Positions 35,990 through 48,179 of a DNA stretch of 64,000 nucleotides are shown here, piece by piece. This stretch comes from Lunularia cruciata (taxonomy: Eukaryota; Streptophyta; Marchantiopsida; Lunulariales; Lunulariaceae). A program made the translations under genes and the position numbers. The notes under the pieces are model-generated. The model saw only the letters and a list, made by a program, of their open reading frames with translations, was not told where the DNA came from and did not search any database. Location: positions 53,074,501-53,138,500 of the forward strand of contig OX419761.1 in the NCBI GenBank assembly GCA_948567375.1, given 5' to 3'. The first letter of the stretch is position 1. Each line of letters begins with the position of its first letter.

Positions 35990-37270
35990 TTTGGTTAGAT
36001 TTGGAGATATCGCTACAAGGATTAGAAGATGAAGACAAAGAATTAGGAGGAGATTTAGATATGCTAGAATTTTTTATTATTGGGTAGGAGTATGTACATA
36101 CTCATCCATACTTGGAACCCTATGTTACTTACCCTCATAGTAGAGAGTTTGTGATGGAGTATTTTAGAAATCTCAATACTAAAGCCTTTTGCCAGCTTAC
36201 TAGAATGGATGTCAATTTTTTTTTCAACATTAGTGGATTTGATTAAGAGTCACACAATTTTTGAGAAAAGGAACAAAAGAGAGCAAACACCCATGTCGAT
36301 CCAAGTTGCCAAAGCCTAGGATAAATTTGGGCATCACGGCAATGGAGCTTGTGTTAAATATTTGGGGCATTAGTGCTAGTTCAACAATTTCTTTTACAAA
36401 TAGAGTTATGATAGCTATATTAGATGTGATGAGGAGTGAAGTTGCTTGGCCCGAGCTCAAGGAGAAGAGGAGGATATCTAATTTTTTGCACACAAAGGTT
36501 TTCCTGGTTGAGTTGGTTTGGTAGATAGAACATTTTTTCCTCTTGCAGCTTGACCAACAATGGATGGGGAAATATATTTCAGCCGCAAGGGTTCACATTC
36601 TATAAACGGCCAAGTGATTTGTGATGATAAAAGTAGAATTATTCATTTTTTTGGAGGTATGTATTTTTTGTCTTGTTAGGTATTTTTCAATGCATTGGTG
36701 ATCCTCTTTGTATGGTTTACTAAAATTATAAGTCGATTTGTTTATTTGCAAGAATGCTAGGGTCATGTCATGACATGACTTGTTTGAAAAAATCATCACT
36801 ATGGAATGATTTGAACCAGAGAGGGAGGTTTTGTACTTTTTGAGGCAAAGGAGTACCTTTTAGGTGATTTGGGTTATGTACACATGCATCACCTAGTCCC
36901 CACTTCCAGGAAAGCCCGATCAAAGGACAAGCAGGAGTTTAATAAATATTTGGCAAAGGCAAGAGTGATAAATGAGCATGGTATAGGAGTATTGAAAGCT
37001 AGATGGCATTTTCTTTGTGAGTTAAGAGTGCAACTCAAAGACAATAGTAGAAATGCTTATTTTTTAAAGTGGGTGTCCATGTGTATTATTTTACATACCT
37101 TTTTAATCAATAGGTCAGACCTTTGGTCAGATGACAATGGCGGATTTCTAGAGGAAATAGAAATAGATTCAAAAATATCTTTTCATGGTATAGACCTTGG
37201 TAGAGAAGAAAGTAGATCAAGGGTGATGCAACACTGCCTTGATTATCACAATGATGATATACTCGATTGA
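35990..37270 (+). pseudogene. PIF/Harbinger (HARBI1-like) transposase relic
   Basis: The translated pieces follow a Harbinger DDE nuclease in order. N-terminal part: FRNLNTKAFCQLTRMDVNFF (36160-36220), then KFGHHGNGACVKYL and FTNRVMIAILDVM. First catalytic Asp: GLVDRTFFPLAA (Asp codon 36524-36526), followed by PTMDGEIYFSRKGSHS. Second Asp: GSCHDMTCLKKSSLWNDLNQ (Asp codon 36772-36774). Glu: VINEHGIGVLKARW (codon 36974-36976). The C-terminal ORF 36869-37270 is open. Between the first two blocks, a GTATGT donor at 36657 and an AG near 36752 or 36760 suggest a retained intron of about 100 bp. The gene is broken by in-frame stops and at least two frameshifts. Terminal inverted repeats were not identified. 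Confidence 0.7.
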
Positions 37271-39742
37271 GTGAGTTTCCATATAATAAATTGTTTATTT
37301 TTCAATTCCTCATCTCATATTCCATACTCTTGTAACTTAAACCATGAGTCTCTAACTTAGACCATGAATGTATCTTTATATAATATTGGAATAAGAATTT
37401 TTTGTGATGCAAAAAGAATCTCATGAGCTTAACTTGTACATTTGTATTGCCCAAGCTACCATGAGCTAACACACCCTATGGTGCTTGGCAAGTTTACACT
37501 TCAAAGTAACTATATGTTGTTGGAAAAAAATAAAATTCAAGTGGCACCATGACTTTGGTAGACAGATTGCTCTCGTACAAGCTCGAGGCCGGTCTCCAAC
37601 TTGCAAGAAAATCTTTTTTGCCAATCAATGCCCATTGGTGTAGCCCACAAGGTGCCACGCGATGGTGCTCGTTGACATTGGAAGACGTTGGGGACCGGGC
37701 TCTTACTGAAAAGATTATTGCACCCGTTGGTGCTGAGTGGTGCTGGTAGGCACTGTGAAATAATTGTAACGCTTGGGTGTGCCCATTGGCAATGTGGAGT
37801 GCCGCATGTTGCCGCTCAAGATTTCAGTTCTTTTGTCTCAAAAGTTGATTTTTCCACCAAATGTGCACATTTTGGATGTTTGGATATTGAAACTTTCTTT
37901 CCAGCATGGGGCTATATAAAACTTTGGATTTGAACATAAGTCATTTTGTGAGTGTGTCATTTTGTGAGTATGTGGGTGTGGGGTGTGGGGTGTTTGGGAG
38001 TCAGTTTGCTGCTGGTATGGGAAGGAGTAATTTTGCTAGTGTGTGAAGGAGTCATTGTGCGGCATGTGGTGTGTTTGAAGGATGCAAATTCAAAAGAGGG
38101 TAACTCAAAGGAGGCAGGCAAACCCAAAGGAGGTAGGAAAACTCACTGTTGAAGGAGAGAGTTGGAAAAAATCAGAATTTGAGAGGAAGAGAGCATTGGA
38201 GATTCTAGAGAAAGAGCAGGAGAAGGAGATTCAAGAGAGAGAAAGAGAAGGAGAAGGAGATTTTGAGAGAGAGAAGAGCAAGAGAAGGAGATTCAAGAGA
38301 AAGAGCAAGAGAGCATTCGAGAGATAGAGGAGAGATTTTCTAAATTTGAACCATGGCAGAAATTTGGGGATATGAAAAGATACATGACATGAGAAATACT
38401 CACAAGGGAAATTGGCTCATTGCGTTTCATACCATTCAACACTCCACAAATTTCATCAAGTGGTGTTGGCTGGACAAACATCAGATTTGAACTATCCTCT
38501 CTGGGATTTGGGAGGTTGATCTAGATGTAATTGGACTCAAAATTACACTTAGACTTCACTACCCATGTCCAGAGGTATTATTCAAACCTTTTGAATTGTT
38601 TTCTTTTCATTTCTCTCTAGTTTCACACTTTTTTGCAAGTCAAGATTGTGATTTCTGCATGTTAGCCTTAATATTGTCAGTGCCTCCCAGCCTTGTCCCG
38701 TAGTACCTCCCAGCATCTCCTAGTGCCATGCGACGTAGACTCTAAATCCTAAACCCTTTGTGTGAGCACCTTCTAGCAGCTCCAAGCGTCACCCAATGCC
38801 ATCTGGCGGTCCTTCTTGAAAACCTCTACTAAGCCCTTAGGCATGTCAACAAGTGGCGATGCACGGCATCGGGTCACCATCTGGTGCCCTATGAAGGAGG
38901 ACTGTCCATGCGCGCCTTCAGGCATCCTAGAGCGGCAACAAGCGGCCCCCAATGGCCCCAAGCGGCATTCAACCCTTTTTTCTTGTCCGGGGGAGCTTTG
39001 GGCGGTGGTGAGCGGCACCTAGTGACTTGAGTCTATGTCATTGAGGTTTAAGACAATTTTCTTGGTGTGTTTTGCAGGTCCTCCTATGTACGGCATTTGT
39101 GAGTTTGTGGAACAAGGTCTCTTGCACAGGTTTAGTAAGAGGGAGACAATTTCAATGGACCGGTTGATATAGTTAGAGATACACTTGCCATGCCAAGGGG
39201 AGAACACCAAGATGGAGGACAGTTCCTTACACAACTATTTCAGATTGGTTTCCACAAAGAGACAAGGTTGCAAAAAGATATCTTGCAAGACAATGTGTGT
39301 ATCTTGCGTTTAGAGCTTTCTTCCAATTGATGGGTTGCATCCACTATTAGGCACTCTCTATTGTTGCACCCACTATTAGGCCCAAGATTGTACATGGGCA
39401 TTTGGTACTGAACACTAAGAGCAAGTTGAGGAGGATTATGATTGGGAAAAGTTAGCATTTAGAGCTATCATTGCAGAGGTGGGGAGTTTGCAAAGCCAAT
39501 TGAGTAGTCCTAAGGGGCGTAGGTTCATGGTCATCTTCCTTGGGCAGATACTCACTCATCTCTTTGTGGAGAGAGGTTTCATTCTAGAGGAGGACTTGAT
39601 GTACCTTAATGATGGAGAGGAGGAGATTATACACTAAGGAGAGCATGATGATGATCACAAGGATGCAGATAGCTTAGATGAGGATGAGACTACTAATGAT
39701 GGGGAGGATGAGGATGGTGAGTGATTGATTAGGTTTGAGTTT

Positions 39743-39746
<4 letters not shown>
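37271..39746. other. Unassigned TE-like DNA with GA-rich stretch
   Basis: No recognised gene. 37900-38050 looks like an LTR edge (TATATAAAACTTTGG, then TGTGGGTGTGGGG). 38090-38340 is a purine-rich tract encoding only Glu/Lys/Arg low complexity. 38690-39010 holds loosely repeated phrases around CCAAGCGGCA. At 39590-39720 an acidic run (GATGAGGATGAG, GGGGAGGATGAGG) precedes the AT tract. Probably remnants of several TEs. Confidence 0.35.

Positions 39747-39810
<64 letters not shown>
39747..39810. repeat. (AT)32 microsatellite
   Basis: An uninterrupted run of 32 AT dinucleotides. Confidence 0.98.
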
Positions 39811-39812
<2 letters not shown>

Positions 39813-41452
39813 CATAATGAACTTGTGAAATTGGTATATTTCTGAAATTCTAATATGAATTTGGACTTGATGGATAACTAAATGTACCACTTGTGAATAG
39901 GTGTTCAACAGATTTGTGTTGAGACACAACCCTTACCCTTTGTTGAGATAACTCCTTTTCCCTCTTCTTCCCCTTCACCACTTTTTCCATTTGTGGAGGA
40001 GGTTGGTGACTCCATGTATTTTAGAGTACCTTCACCTCCTTCTTGTTTAGTTGACGTTAGTCGTATTTTAGATGATTGTGTTCTAGTGGCTGAGTGTAGA
40101 GAGAGAAGTCTCCTAGAGCATGAGAGTAGATTGGATAGTGTAGAGGAGAGAGATTACTACTTGAGCATGAGAGTAGATTAGAGAGTGTAGAGGAGAGAGA
40201 GAGAGATTACTGCTAGAGTGAGAAAGACTCCTTTGTGAGCAATAGGATTTACTTGCTGCAAAGGAGGAGAGGCATCAGACGTTGCTTACTTCTGAGATGG
40301 AGAGAGAGAGTAGAGATTAGTTGACTTGGAATTGGACATACTAGGTGCCGCTGCCATGGCGGGGGGTTATAGGGTCCAATTGCAAAATCAGGCACAAGAG
40401 TAAGTATATGCTATAGAGAGGTGTGAGAGTGTACATGTTCAAGTAGAGGAGAGTGACAGTAGTCTAGCTCAGAGGAGGGCTCGAGTGGCTTATCTTGGAC
40501 CAAGACTCCGTACTATTGCTTGCCAGACCTATATTGGTCATGAGATGCAAACCCAGATTGATGCCACCCATGTGTTATTTCATAGTGTGGAGACTCAGGG
40601 CACTCAAATTGAGTTTAGAGAGAGGATTTGTCTATCAGGAGAGTATATTCCACGTATCCTCTTCCTAAGCTTCTTACGAAAGAAGATTATTATTGTGGAT
40701 GTTACTTGTTTGGCATTATTATGGATTTGTAGTGCTATTGGTTTCCATGCATGGGAGAGAAAGACAACTAGGCATGGGTGGTGCTCTCATACACAGGACG
40801 GGCCTATAGGGTGGGTAGCCCATCCTGGTGTTAGCCATTTCATCTAGTTTTGTTTGCTACGCTTTGAGGTTATCTTGTAGATAGATCTTACTCCGGATGG
40901 AGTGGAGTGGTTGCTATGGAGCATGTGGTAGTGGTCCGGTGTGAACTCCTAGAGTTCACACCGAGTCTAGCCTCATGGCCTATTTGTGTTCTATAGATAT
41001 TTAGCCAAATTCTGAGTTTAGACGATTTAGAGTTAGATCATATGAGCATCTTACTTCATTAGGTTTACCTCTTTGTGATCTTTTGATCATAGATAGTTAT
41101 GCACTCTCTTATTATAAGAACCATCCACATGGTGCTATCCACCCTACCCACTTCCATCCTTATAGGGTACAGAGAGCATCATACACTTGGTCATTTGACC
41201 CTTTGATGAGTGCTTTGGACAGATTTGTCCATGACAATAGGCCCGCTGTTAGTTGGGCAGAAGAGAAGTGGACATCAAGTAGACTAAGCTCTTATAGTAG
41301 TGACCTATATTCTCTTCTTGCTTGCAGTATCAGGCATTGAGGCTTGGATGAGAGCGAGTGGCTCCTATGGTGGTCATTGAGTCCATTTAGGATTCAACAT
41401 CATGTATACCGTCATAGACTTGAGAACACAGTAGTAGCACTTAGACACCATG
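39811..41452 (+). other. Unassigned TE-like DNA with small open frames
   Basis: Several plus-strand open stretches (39993-40181, 40485-40847, 41083-41340) have protein-like wording, for example VECRERSLLEHESRLDSVEE-type coiled coil and FVHDNRPAVSWAEEKW, and may be parts of one broken TE protein. I do not recognise the family. A 2-copy tandem repeat lies at 40115-40212. The TGTG element inserted at its right end. Confidence 0.3.
40115..40212 (+). repeat. Two-copy tandem repeat of about 46-50 bp
   Basis: The phrase GAGCATGAGAGTAGATT...GTGTAGAGGAGAGAGA...GATTACT occurs twice in a row, the second unit with extra GA dinucleotides. Confidence 0.7.
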
Positions 41453-44400
41453 TGTGACAACACGGCAAATATCACTTTTGCAGTAATCGGGTAAGTAAAG
41501 TTTGTTCCCGCAAAGATACAAGTCAGAAATGTCCAAATACAAAGTCAAACAATAACAATGTAGTTCTTCTTGAGTTCTTCTTTAATCTCTCAGGTAGAAA
41601 CTACACCCAAAAGAGAATAACAAGCACTGACCCGCAGTCTTGTCACGAATTCACACTCCTTAATCACAACTCCATCAAATCTTTTCAAACAATCTTGATT
41701 GTGATGATTCAGGCTCTCCCAAAAATGGCACTTCATTGCAAAACGACTTCGCCTCAAAATTGTGTTTCACCCCTCCACTAAAGGCACAACTTCCTCAATC
41801 AAAATTGCTTCACATCAACTTTGCACTGCACTCACAAATGCAGAATACTACCAACACTACAATTCCTCTCAAATCTGTCAAGGCATTGCTTTGATTGCAC
41901 TTTACTCAAGATCAAACACACAGAATGAAGATCAAGGCTGTGGAATCCAACATCCAACAAACACACTCACTTGCACTTTGAATTTCTCCAAACACTCGCA
42001 AACACAATCACAAAGTTGATACTCGGAATCAAGCTCAAGCAACAAGCACTGCTTCATAGCACTTCGCTTTATCTATTCTCAGAAATAATGAGCATTGAAC
42101 AACAATTGACTACAAATGCCACTCTTAAATAGTGAAGCAATCGACAATTCTAACAACTATACCATTCTACAACAACTCTTCTAACCTACAGATCCAAAAT
42201 GACTATGCACCTCTTCATATCTGCCTCTTCAAGTCTCAAATCTGTTACTACTCCGATCCGATGTCTACTTCTTCTTCGGCTTTCAAACCCGAACCCAAAG
42301 TAAATTTACTTCTTACTACTGTATCCTCGGGTTTCATATCTTCTACTTCTTCTACCAAATCCAGCAATTCTTTTTCCTGATATGAAATTCCACTAGTGGG
42401 TAATCTATCTAACTCCTCATCTCCCGACCCACACTTCACTAATGTCTCCACTGGTAACTCTGAAGACATTTGTACTCCTATGTTATCTACTTTGGGTTTT
42501 GCTCTAACATCCTTCCGAAGCTTTTCTATCTCTATTTTCACTGAGTCTAATCTAATTGAAATGTTGTCTTCTACTTCTAATATCTTCCTATCTACACGAG
42601 TTCTTAACTTAATCAACAAGGCATTCAAATCAGTGTCTTTTGCCTGTCTTCACCTCGTCTCCTGCACTAACAACTTCAACTCGTGCAGTCTCGTCTCTTC
42701 AATTCAAACGCTGGCCTTTGTACTCAACATTGCATTCATCCTTAGGACTATCTCCTTCAATGGCTCCAATCTCATCTTTCTTTCTCGCTCTTGATCTGCA
42801 AGCCAGTCCTCCCTGTACATCGCCAACTCCTCTTTGAACTCGGCTTTCACCGTCTCCTTCTCCTTCTCCTTCTGAACAACCTTCTCCTCCTGACTACAAA
42901 GTAACTCTCGTAATGGATCTTCTTCTTTGTATCGTTCCGCCAACTCTCTTTGCCAGAGTTGCTTCTTCTCCTTGACACTCTCCATCACCTTATTGAGCTC
43001 TTGATCCTTTGTTGCTACTCTCGCCATAGCATGGATTACTTCTACTCTTGAATCAGCAAACTGCGGCTTCAAGATTTCATACTCCACTACTTGTCTCTCC
43101 TTGCTATGTCACTCTTCTTCACAAGATCCTCTCAATAACTTACTTCTCTCTTCAGGTCTTTGATTACCTGACTTCTCTCTATTGCCTCCGCTCGCAATAC
43201 TTCTCTTTCCTCCGCACCTCGGGTTATACTCTTCTTCAACTCTGAGTTCTCTTCTTCTAATCGCGCTAATACTTGCAATACAGTCTTTACCTCTAGACAA
43301 GTCAACTGCATCTCCTTCTTCATGTGCTCCAATTTCACCAACAATGGGCACACCACCTCTTGCAGGTACTCCACTCCATCTCTTGCAACTACTTCTTCCT
43401 GCATAGAAATCTCTTTCCTTACCTTTTCTTCACCCGATACGTGCCTTCTCCTTTGCAGTCTTTGTATCGGAATTGAAGCCTCACTTCACGAGCTTTCTCC
43501 TACCTCTTCCTTTGCTTTACTCGGCCCCGCTTCACACTTCGCCTTACGTCTTGAGCGAACTCCTTGCTATACTGCAATCTTCTTTTCTTTGGGCACAATA
43601 ACTTCGTCTTCCAATTGTGTGTTGTCTTTGGCTTCCATCTCGGCTTGCACTGCTTCTTCGTAGTTGTTAGCTGCTGGTGCCGATGTCATGTCTCCCCCTT
43701 CATCACTGTCGCTACTCGTATCTCCACTCTGCAGTGTTAGCTCAGGCTCCTCCTTGTGTTATAAGTCTTCAGTTTTTAGCTCGGCATCTTCTTTTGAGTC
43801 TTCATCCTCCGACTCGATTACCACCATACCTCGCCTCGGGTTGCCTCTCCGCATCTTCCGAGGTTTCTTGATGTTGTTGGCTTCACCTTGCCGACCCTTC
43901 TTCTTTGACTTTGGAGTACTTGCTTCTATCTCCACGCTCTTACCCATCTTCATGTAGTACTCATCCGTGCTCCGGATTTGAAGAATGTACTGCTGTTCCT
44001 CCACGTCGACTTCTCTTCTCAAGTCGGGATGGAAGTGAGACACCATTTTGTTTCGCTCCGCCGAATTGAGCAAATTCAACCCGAGGTAGAAATGTGCTGC
44101 AAACAACACGATGTAGTGTGGAGGCAACTTATCCCGCAAATTCCACAGCATCTGTCTTGTCCTCCCATGGAAGCACCTCGCCCAATTAATAGGTTCTCTT
44201 GCAAACAACTTATGGAAGAACACCGCTTGGTGTTTCATCACATAAGTTGTTCTCTCCGGCTTCAAGATTGCCATGAGAGCACTCACAATCCCTCTCTTTA
44301 TTGGATCCTTGTAACTCTCAACCTTATACCCATTCTTTGTTCTCTTTGAAGAGAAAGCATCTCTCACCTCCTGAGTCTCCTGAGCTATCTCTCCCTTCCC

Positions 44401-45238
44401 CAAGAATGTGGCTTCCTGCTCCGAGCCTGCCTCTTTCCCGAGTACAAGTCTCCAATCCGACTCTGTCCAACGAGCCGAATTTCCTCTCTTCCCTTCTTCC
44501 TTGGGTCCATCGAGACACTTACTCTTGATGATTTCTGTCATGAACCCTGGAAAGCTTACATTCCAGTTCCATGCCAGAAATGTAATTTGAAATCGGCTCA
44601 AGACTTCGATCCTTGCTATTATGTTGAACCTCCAAATTGCATGATTTCTCACTGCAAATTTGGAGTTCTTCTTTCCTCCTCCCATCTCTTCTACTTTCTC
44701 ACTCTCTCTCGATTTCACTCTCGCAACTTCTCCCTTGTGTACTAACACAATTCCAACTCTATTTCCCTTCCCACAATCACCTACAAGACGACTTCGCAAT
44801 GGCAAAGGAAAATTACTTGACATTTCATCGTTGCAAGTTTGATTTTAATAGAGTTGCGCTTCTTTGTCTTCCGTCACTTTGAGTTTCTACCAAGAAATCA
44901 CACCTCCTGCATGCACCTGTCACTATCAATCACCTTCGCACGTATGGGCTGTCGGTTTTGAACGGTCCCTTCTTGAATTTCTCGCCCCGACGAAAGGTGG
45001 TTAGACTGTCTTTGCCTCGGGTTGAGCTCCCTCTCCCGATACAAAGACAATTTACTTTGGGTTGTATGCTGATAGGGCATTTCCAAGTACTTTGCCTTAT
45101 GACCCGAAGTCACATTACCTCGGGTTTCATCCCAAAGACTCTTTTCTTTGCCTTCTTTGACCATACAGGCACAATCCGACTTCTCTATACACTTCTTCTC
45201 CTTAATTTTGAAAAAAAACAAAAAATGTAGGCACCACA
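41453..45238 (-). mobile_element. Complete TGTG-family element, copy 2 (3786 bp)
   Basis: Starts TGTGACAACACGG and ends GTAGGCACCACA. It is flanked by an exact 5-bp target duplication, CCATG, at 41448-41452 and 45239-45243. The length is within 3 bp of copy 3 (53091-56873), and the two align end to end. I found no direct repeat between the two ends and only a 4-bp terminal inversion (TGTG/CACA). The single large reading frame is on the minus strand (44823 to 42248). No RT, integrase, DDE transposase or protease motif is visible. The class is unknown: it could be a very long solo LTR that carries a gene, or a non-autonomous element. Confidence 0.85.
42248..44823 (-). pseudogene. Large coiled-coil protein of TGTG element copy 2
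   Basis: The reading frame covers about 858 codons. One frame is used from 44823 to about 43132 (interrupted by a few stops, including TAA at 43759 where copy 3 has Glu). After one frameshift near 43100 a second frame runs to 42248. Regions in order: a basic N-terminus; a globular part with FQITFLAWNWNVSF, SDWRLVLG, HYIVLFAAHFYLGLN and MVSHFHPDLRREVD; a Lys-rich then Asp/Glu-rich linker (KKGRQGEANNIKKPRKMRRG, ESEDEDSKEDAE); a long coiled coil (LARLEEENSELKKSI and following); and an acidic tail ending EEEVDIGSE. The start chosen is the first Met of the open frame and is not certain. No family recognised; a structural, Gag-like role is only a guess. Confidence 0.6.
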
Positions 45239-46057
45239 CCATGCTGCATCTCCCTCTTCTTCTTCACCTCCTCCTATACAATAGTCATACATTTAGGTTT
45301 TATTGGCTTCCCATGTATATACATATTTTGTTCATTTATCCCCATGTACACATTTATTTTGATACTCATACATATTTTAGTTTACACTTGTGAAATTCTC
45401 ATACTTTTGTTTAGCTCTGCATATTTTCATGTGCTATATACTCAATTGTGCTTTGTGCATCAAACTGGACATCACTTGCTACCTATATGTGCCACCCACA
45501 TCACGAGTCACCACACGTCACCCAATACGGGCATTCCTCAATGCCAATGAGCGTCTACATGTGTCGACGAGCGCCAACAAGCCAGGACAAGCGCCATCCA
45601 TTTAACTCAAGTGCCTACAAGTGCCTACCACCACTTATGAGTGCCTACAAGCACCTACCACCACTTACAAGCGCCTACAAGCATCTACTACCACTTACAA
45701 GCACCAATGAGCACCAACGAGTGGCTCTGGCCTTAAATTTAACAAAGTGTAGCTTGAAGCAGCAACAAGTGGCAACAAGCGGTGGCAAAAAAGAATTATG
45801 GATGACACTGAGTGGCAACTTGTGGCATCTTGGGCAGACTAGGTGGAGCAAAGAAAAAACATGGGAGATAAAACATGGGAGGTAATGACTAGGGATGAGA
45901 AACAAAATCAAGTTTCCATAACTCATCTTTAATATAATTAGAATAAAGGTTACATATTGCTATACTATTTGCTATCACTATCAATAGAGTAGGATGGATG
46001 TTGAATGTAAGTGAGCACTTTGAAATAGTTACTTATCTCCTCGGGAGTTTTCCCAGC
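45239..46057. other. TE-like spacer with minisatellite
   Basis: AT-rich and non-coding, apart from the GC-richer repeat block at 45500-45730. It sits between the TGTG element and the Myb/SANT-like pseudogene. Nothing else recognised. Confidence 0.4.
45610..45715 (+). repeat. Minisatellite, 30-bp unit, about 3.5 copies
   Basis: The unit is GTGCCTACAAGCACCTACCA followed by CCACTTACAA. Copies start at 45610, 45640 and 45670 with few changes and break down after 45700 into GCACCAATGAGCACC. Confidence 0.85.
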
Positions 46058-47345
46058 CTATATGAGACTCATTTTGATTTCATGAGTGCGCTTTGATTCC
46101 AAACTCTTCTCCTTAAACTTGTGTTTGTCTGCCCTAGCTTTCCTTCTATTTGTGCTTATTTTTTTCTCAATTTCAATTTTCATCTTCTCTGTCTCTAATG
46201 TAACCCGCTCTGCTTCCATTCTCATCATTGTTTTCTCTCTTTTCCTCATGTTGGTGGCTTCTAGTTTAGCTAGTCTTAACCTCTCCCTGGATTCTATAGT
46301 ATCTGCCTTCAACATCGTTATTTTTGCTAAATCATGAGACAATTACATACTAGGTGACAACTTGTGTACCTTACTTGCTGATATTCCACCTTTCCTCCTC
46401 TTTGAATCACATTCCTCTTCTTGGTCAATGAAAGCACCCTCGGATCCATCCCTTGTAGAAGTTAAAGGCGGTGGTGTAATGAAAGGCAAGTCTTCAATTG
46501 GTGAAACAAATGGAGACTCATCCTTGGGTGATAGGATTCCATTGTCCATGCCACTTGATATACTTTCCACCCCTTGGGTGTTTGCAACCAACTGGGAGCC
46601 CGAGTCAAGGAGCACCACCTCTAGAGGAGATGTGAATTGCGAGCACTCATGTGCACCTTCACGGACCTCTTCCTTGCCACAAATCTTGCTCAATGTGGGA
46701 TTAAAATCTCCTAAACTTACCATTGCAAGTGGACTAATGTTTGCTTTGGTCCCAAACATGGCTTCCATTCTTGCAAAATGCAGGTATATTCCATTCAATT
46801 TATCTTCTATAGTTCTCCACCCCTTGCCATATTCCTTCTCCATGAGACTTGTTCTTAAGCTCTCAAGTTTCTTTGTATTGTTTCATGTACCACAACCATT
46901 TCTTGTAAAGCATGTCACCTATCATAGAAGTAGGAAATCCTTGTCACTCCCTAATCAAAAAAGTTTTCATGAAACTAAATGTAGTAGATTTCTGAATAGG
47001 CTTTTTGCAATTCCTACCATGAATCTATGCACAATACTCGGGGTCCTCCAAATAATCCAATATTTAGCTATAATGGTGCATTGCCATGTGAAATCATTCA
47101 TCTTCCTTTCTTTTGACTGGTGTAGATGAAGCCATCCTCAATTGGTCTCCAAATTTCCCTAATGGTTGTTGAGGTTGCAAATCCAAGGATGACTCTATAG
47201 GTATTGGATCAACGTCTAAAAGTGAGTACAAAAAAAAGGTACTTGATCTCCCATTGAAAAAAAATTGTTGCACTCCCGGCGTCAAATTCCTTGACCCCCT
47301 AATCAATTTCTTGGTTGTTGCATGGTGGTGCTGATCATTTCTCAC
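46058..47345 (-). pseudogene. Myb/SANT-like (Harbinger ORF1-type) protein, broken
   Basis: The minus strand gives an N-terminal piece (47345-47094) ending in TGA after VKRKEDE. A region with several stops follows that still reads AMHHYIAKYWIIW-like and, further on, YKKWLWYMKQYKET. Then comes an open stretch MEKEYGKGWRTIEDKLNGIY (46843-46343) with a Ser/Pro/acidic middle, one in-frame stop near 46343, and a coiled-coil tail KLEATNMRKREKTMMRMEAE (to 46058). This layout, a degenerate Myb/SANT-like domain followed by a coiled coil, is typical of plant Myb/SANT-like proteins of the kind carried by PIF/Harbinger elements. The N-terminal and central pieces are in different frames. It could instead be a host gene relic. 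Confidence 0.5.
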
Positions 47346-48179
47346 ACCAATGCAAAACTACAAAACCGGTAGTTGCCTAACAACTCGCACATTTGCTCAA
47401 GAGGGTGGTAAATTTGAGTTTAGAATTTTGAACTGTTGAGATGTGGCATTTGGATCTTGAATATGCAAACTAAATCATATTTAATTTTGACCTATCTAAC
47501 CATGTGTCCATCCTCTTGAGAGAGGATGGACATGTCACTTTGGCTGACAATCATTTATTTAGTTATGGCATTCCTAAACATCCGATACATCATGCTTGAG
47601 TTTTAGAAATGAATGCAGTTTGGATAAAATATCCCATAACTGAATTTATAGAGCATTCAATTATTACACTCTAGTCTGGTTACAAAGTTCACTAAAATAT
47701 ATTACAAAGTTTGTTAAGAATCCCTTAGACATCCGTCAAATCTATTTCTAAAACTCCCTTATGAAAAGCACAACTTATTTAAAAGTCACACACAAACTCC
47801 AAAGACCTACAATTTCTCTCCTATCTAGCAATTATGATCTATTTAACTCTAGATAGCCATCTAATCCAAGTATATGATATGCACTATAGTGAACAAAGAT
47901 TAGGATGCTAAGAGCTATCAAGCCCCATCATTAGTCAATTACTTGTAATCTACATCACATAAGGAGTGAACTAGCTATAGTCTCAAGTACATCAATGACA
48001 TAGCCATTGCTCTTGAGGAACCACCATGAGAAGAGAGGTCAAACATGCCATATGCCATCCTCTTGAACAACTATCACACACCAACATAATAGCGCTTCTA
48101 GTCAAAGAGCCACATAATATACACCGCAAGCCTACACGTACAATTGCCAAGCTTGGTTAATCATGTTATCAATGTTTAG
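47346..48179. other. AT-rich non-coding DNA, possible 3' flank or LTR of element A
   Basis: No coding wording. A phrase at 47780-47815 (CACACACAAACTCCAAAGAC) also occurs near 33510. Since element A copy 2 is antisense and its pol ends near 48.18 kb, its 3' LTR should lie here, but I could not fix the ends. Confidence 0.35.

Noticed and set aside
39729-39929. Open frame through the AT repeat
   Set aside because: A run of Tyr-Ile codons generated by (AT)32 only.
41453-45238. Treating the TGTG element as an ordinary LTR retrotransposon
   Set aside because: No direct repeat between the two ends was found, and there is no primer-binding site or pol wording. Only the 4-bp inverse ends and the 5-bp target duplication fit.
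45610-45715. CRISPR-like array
   Set aside because: The units are contiguous tandem copies without spacers.
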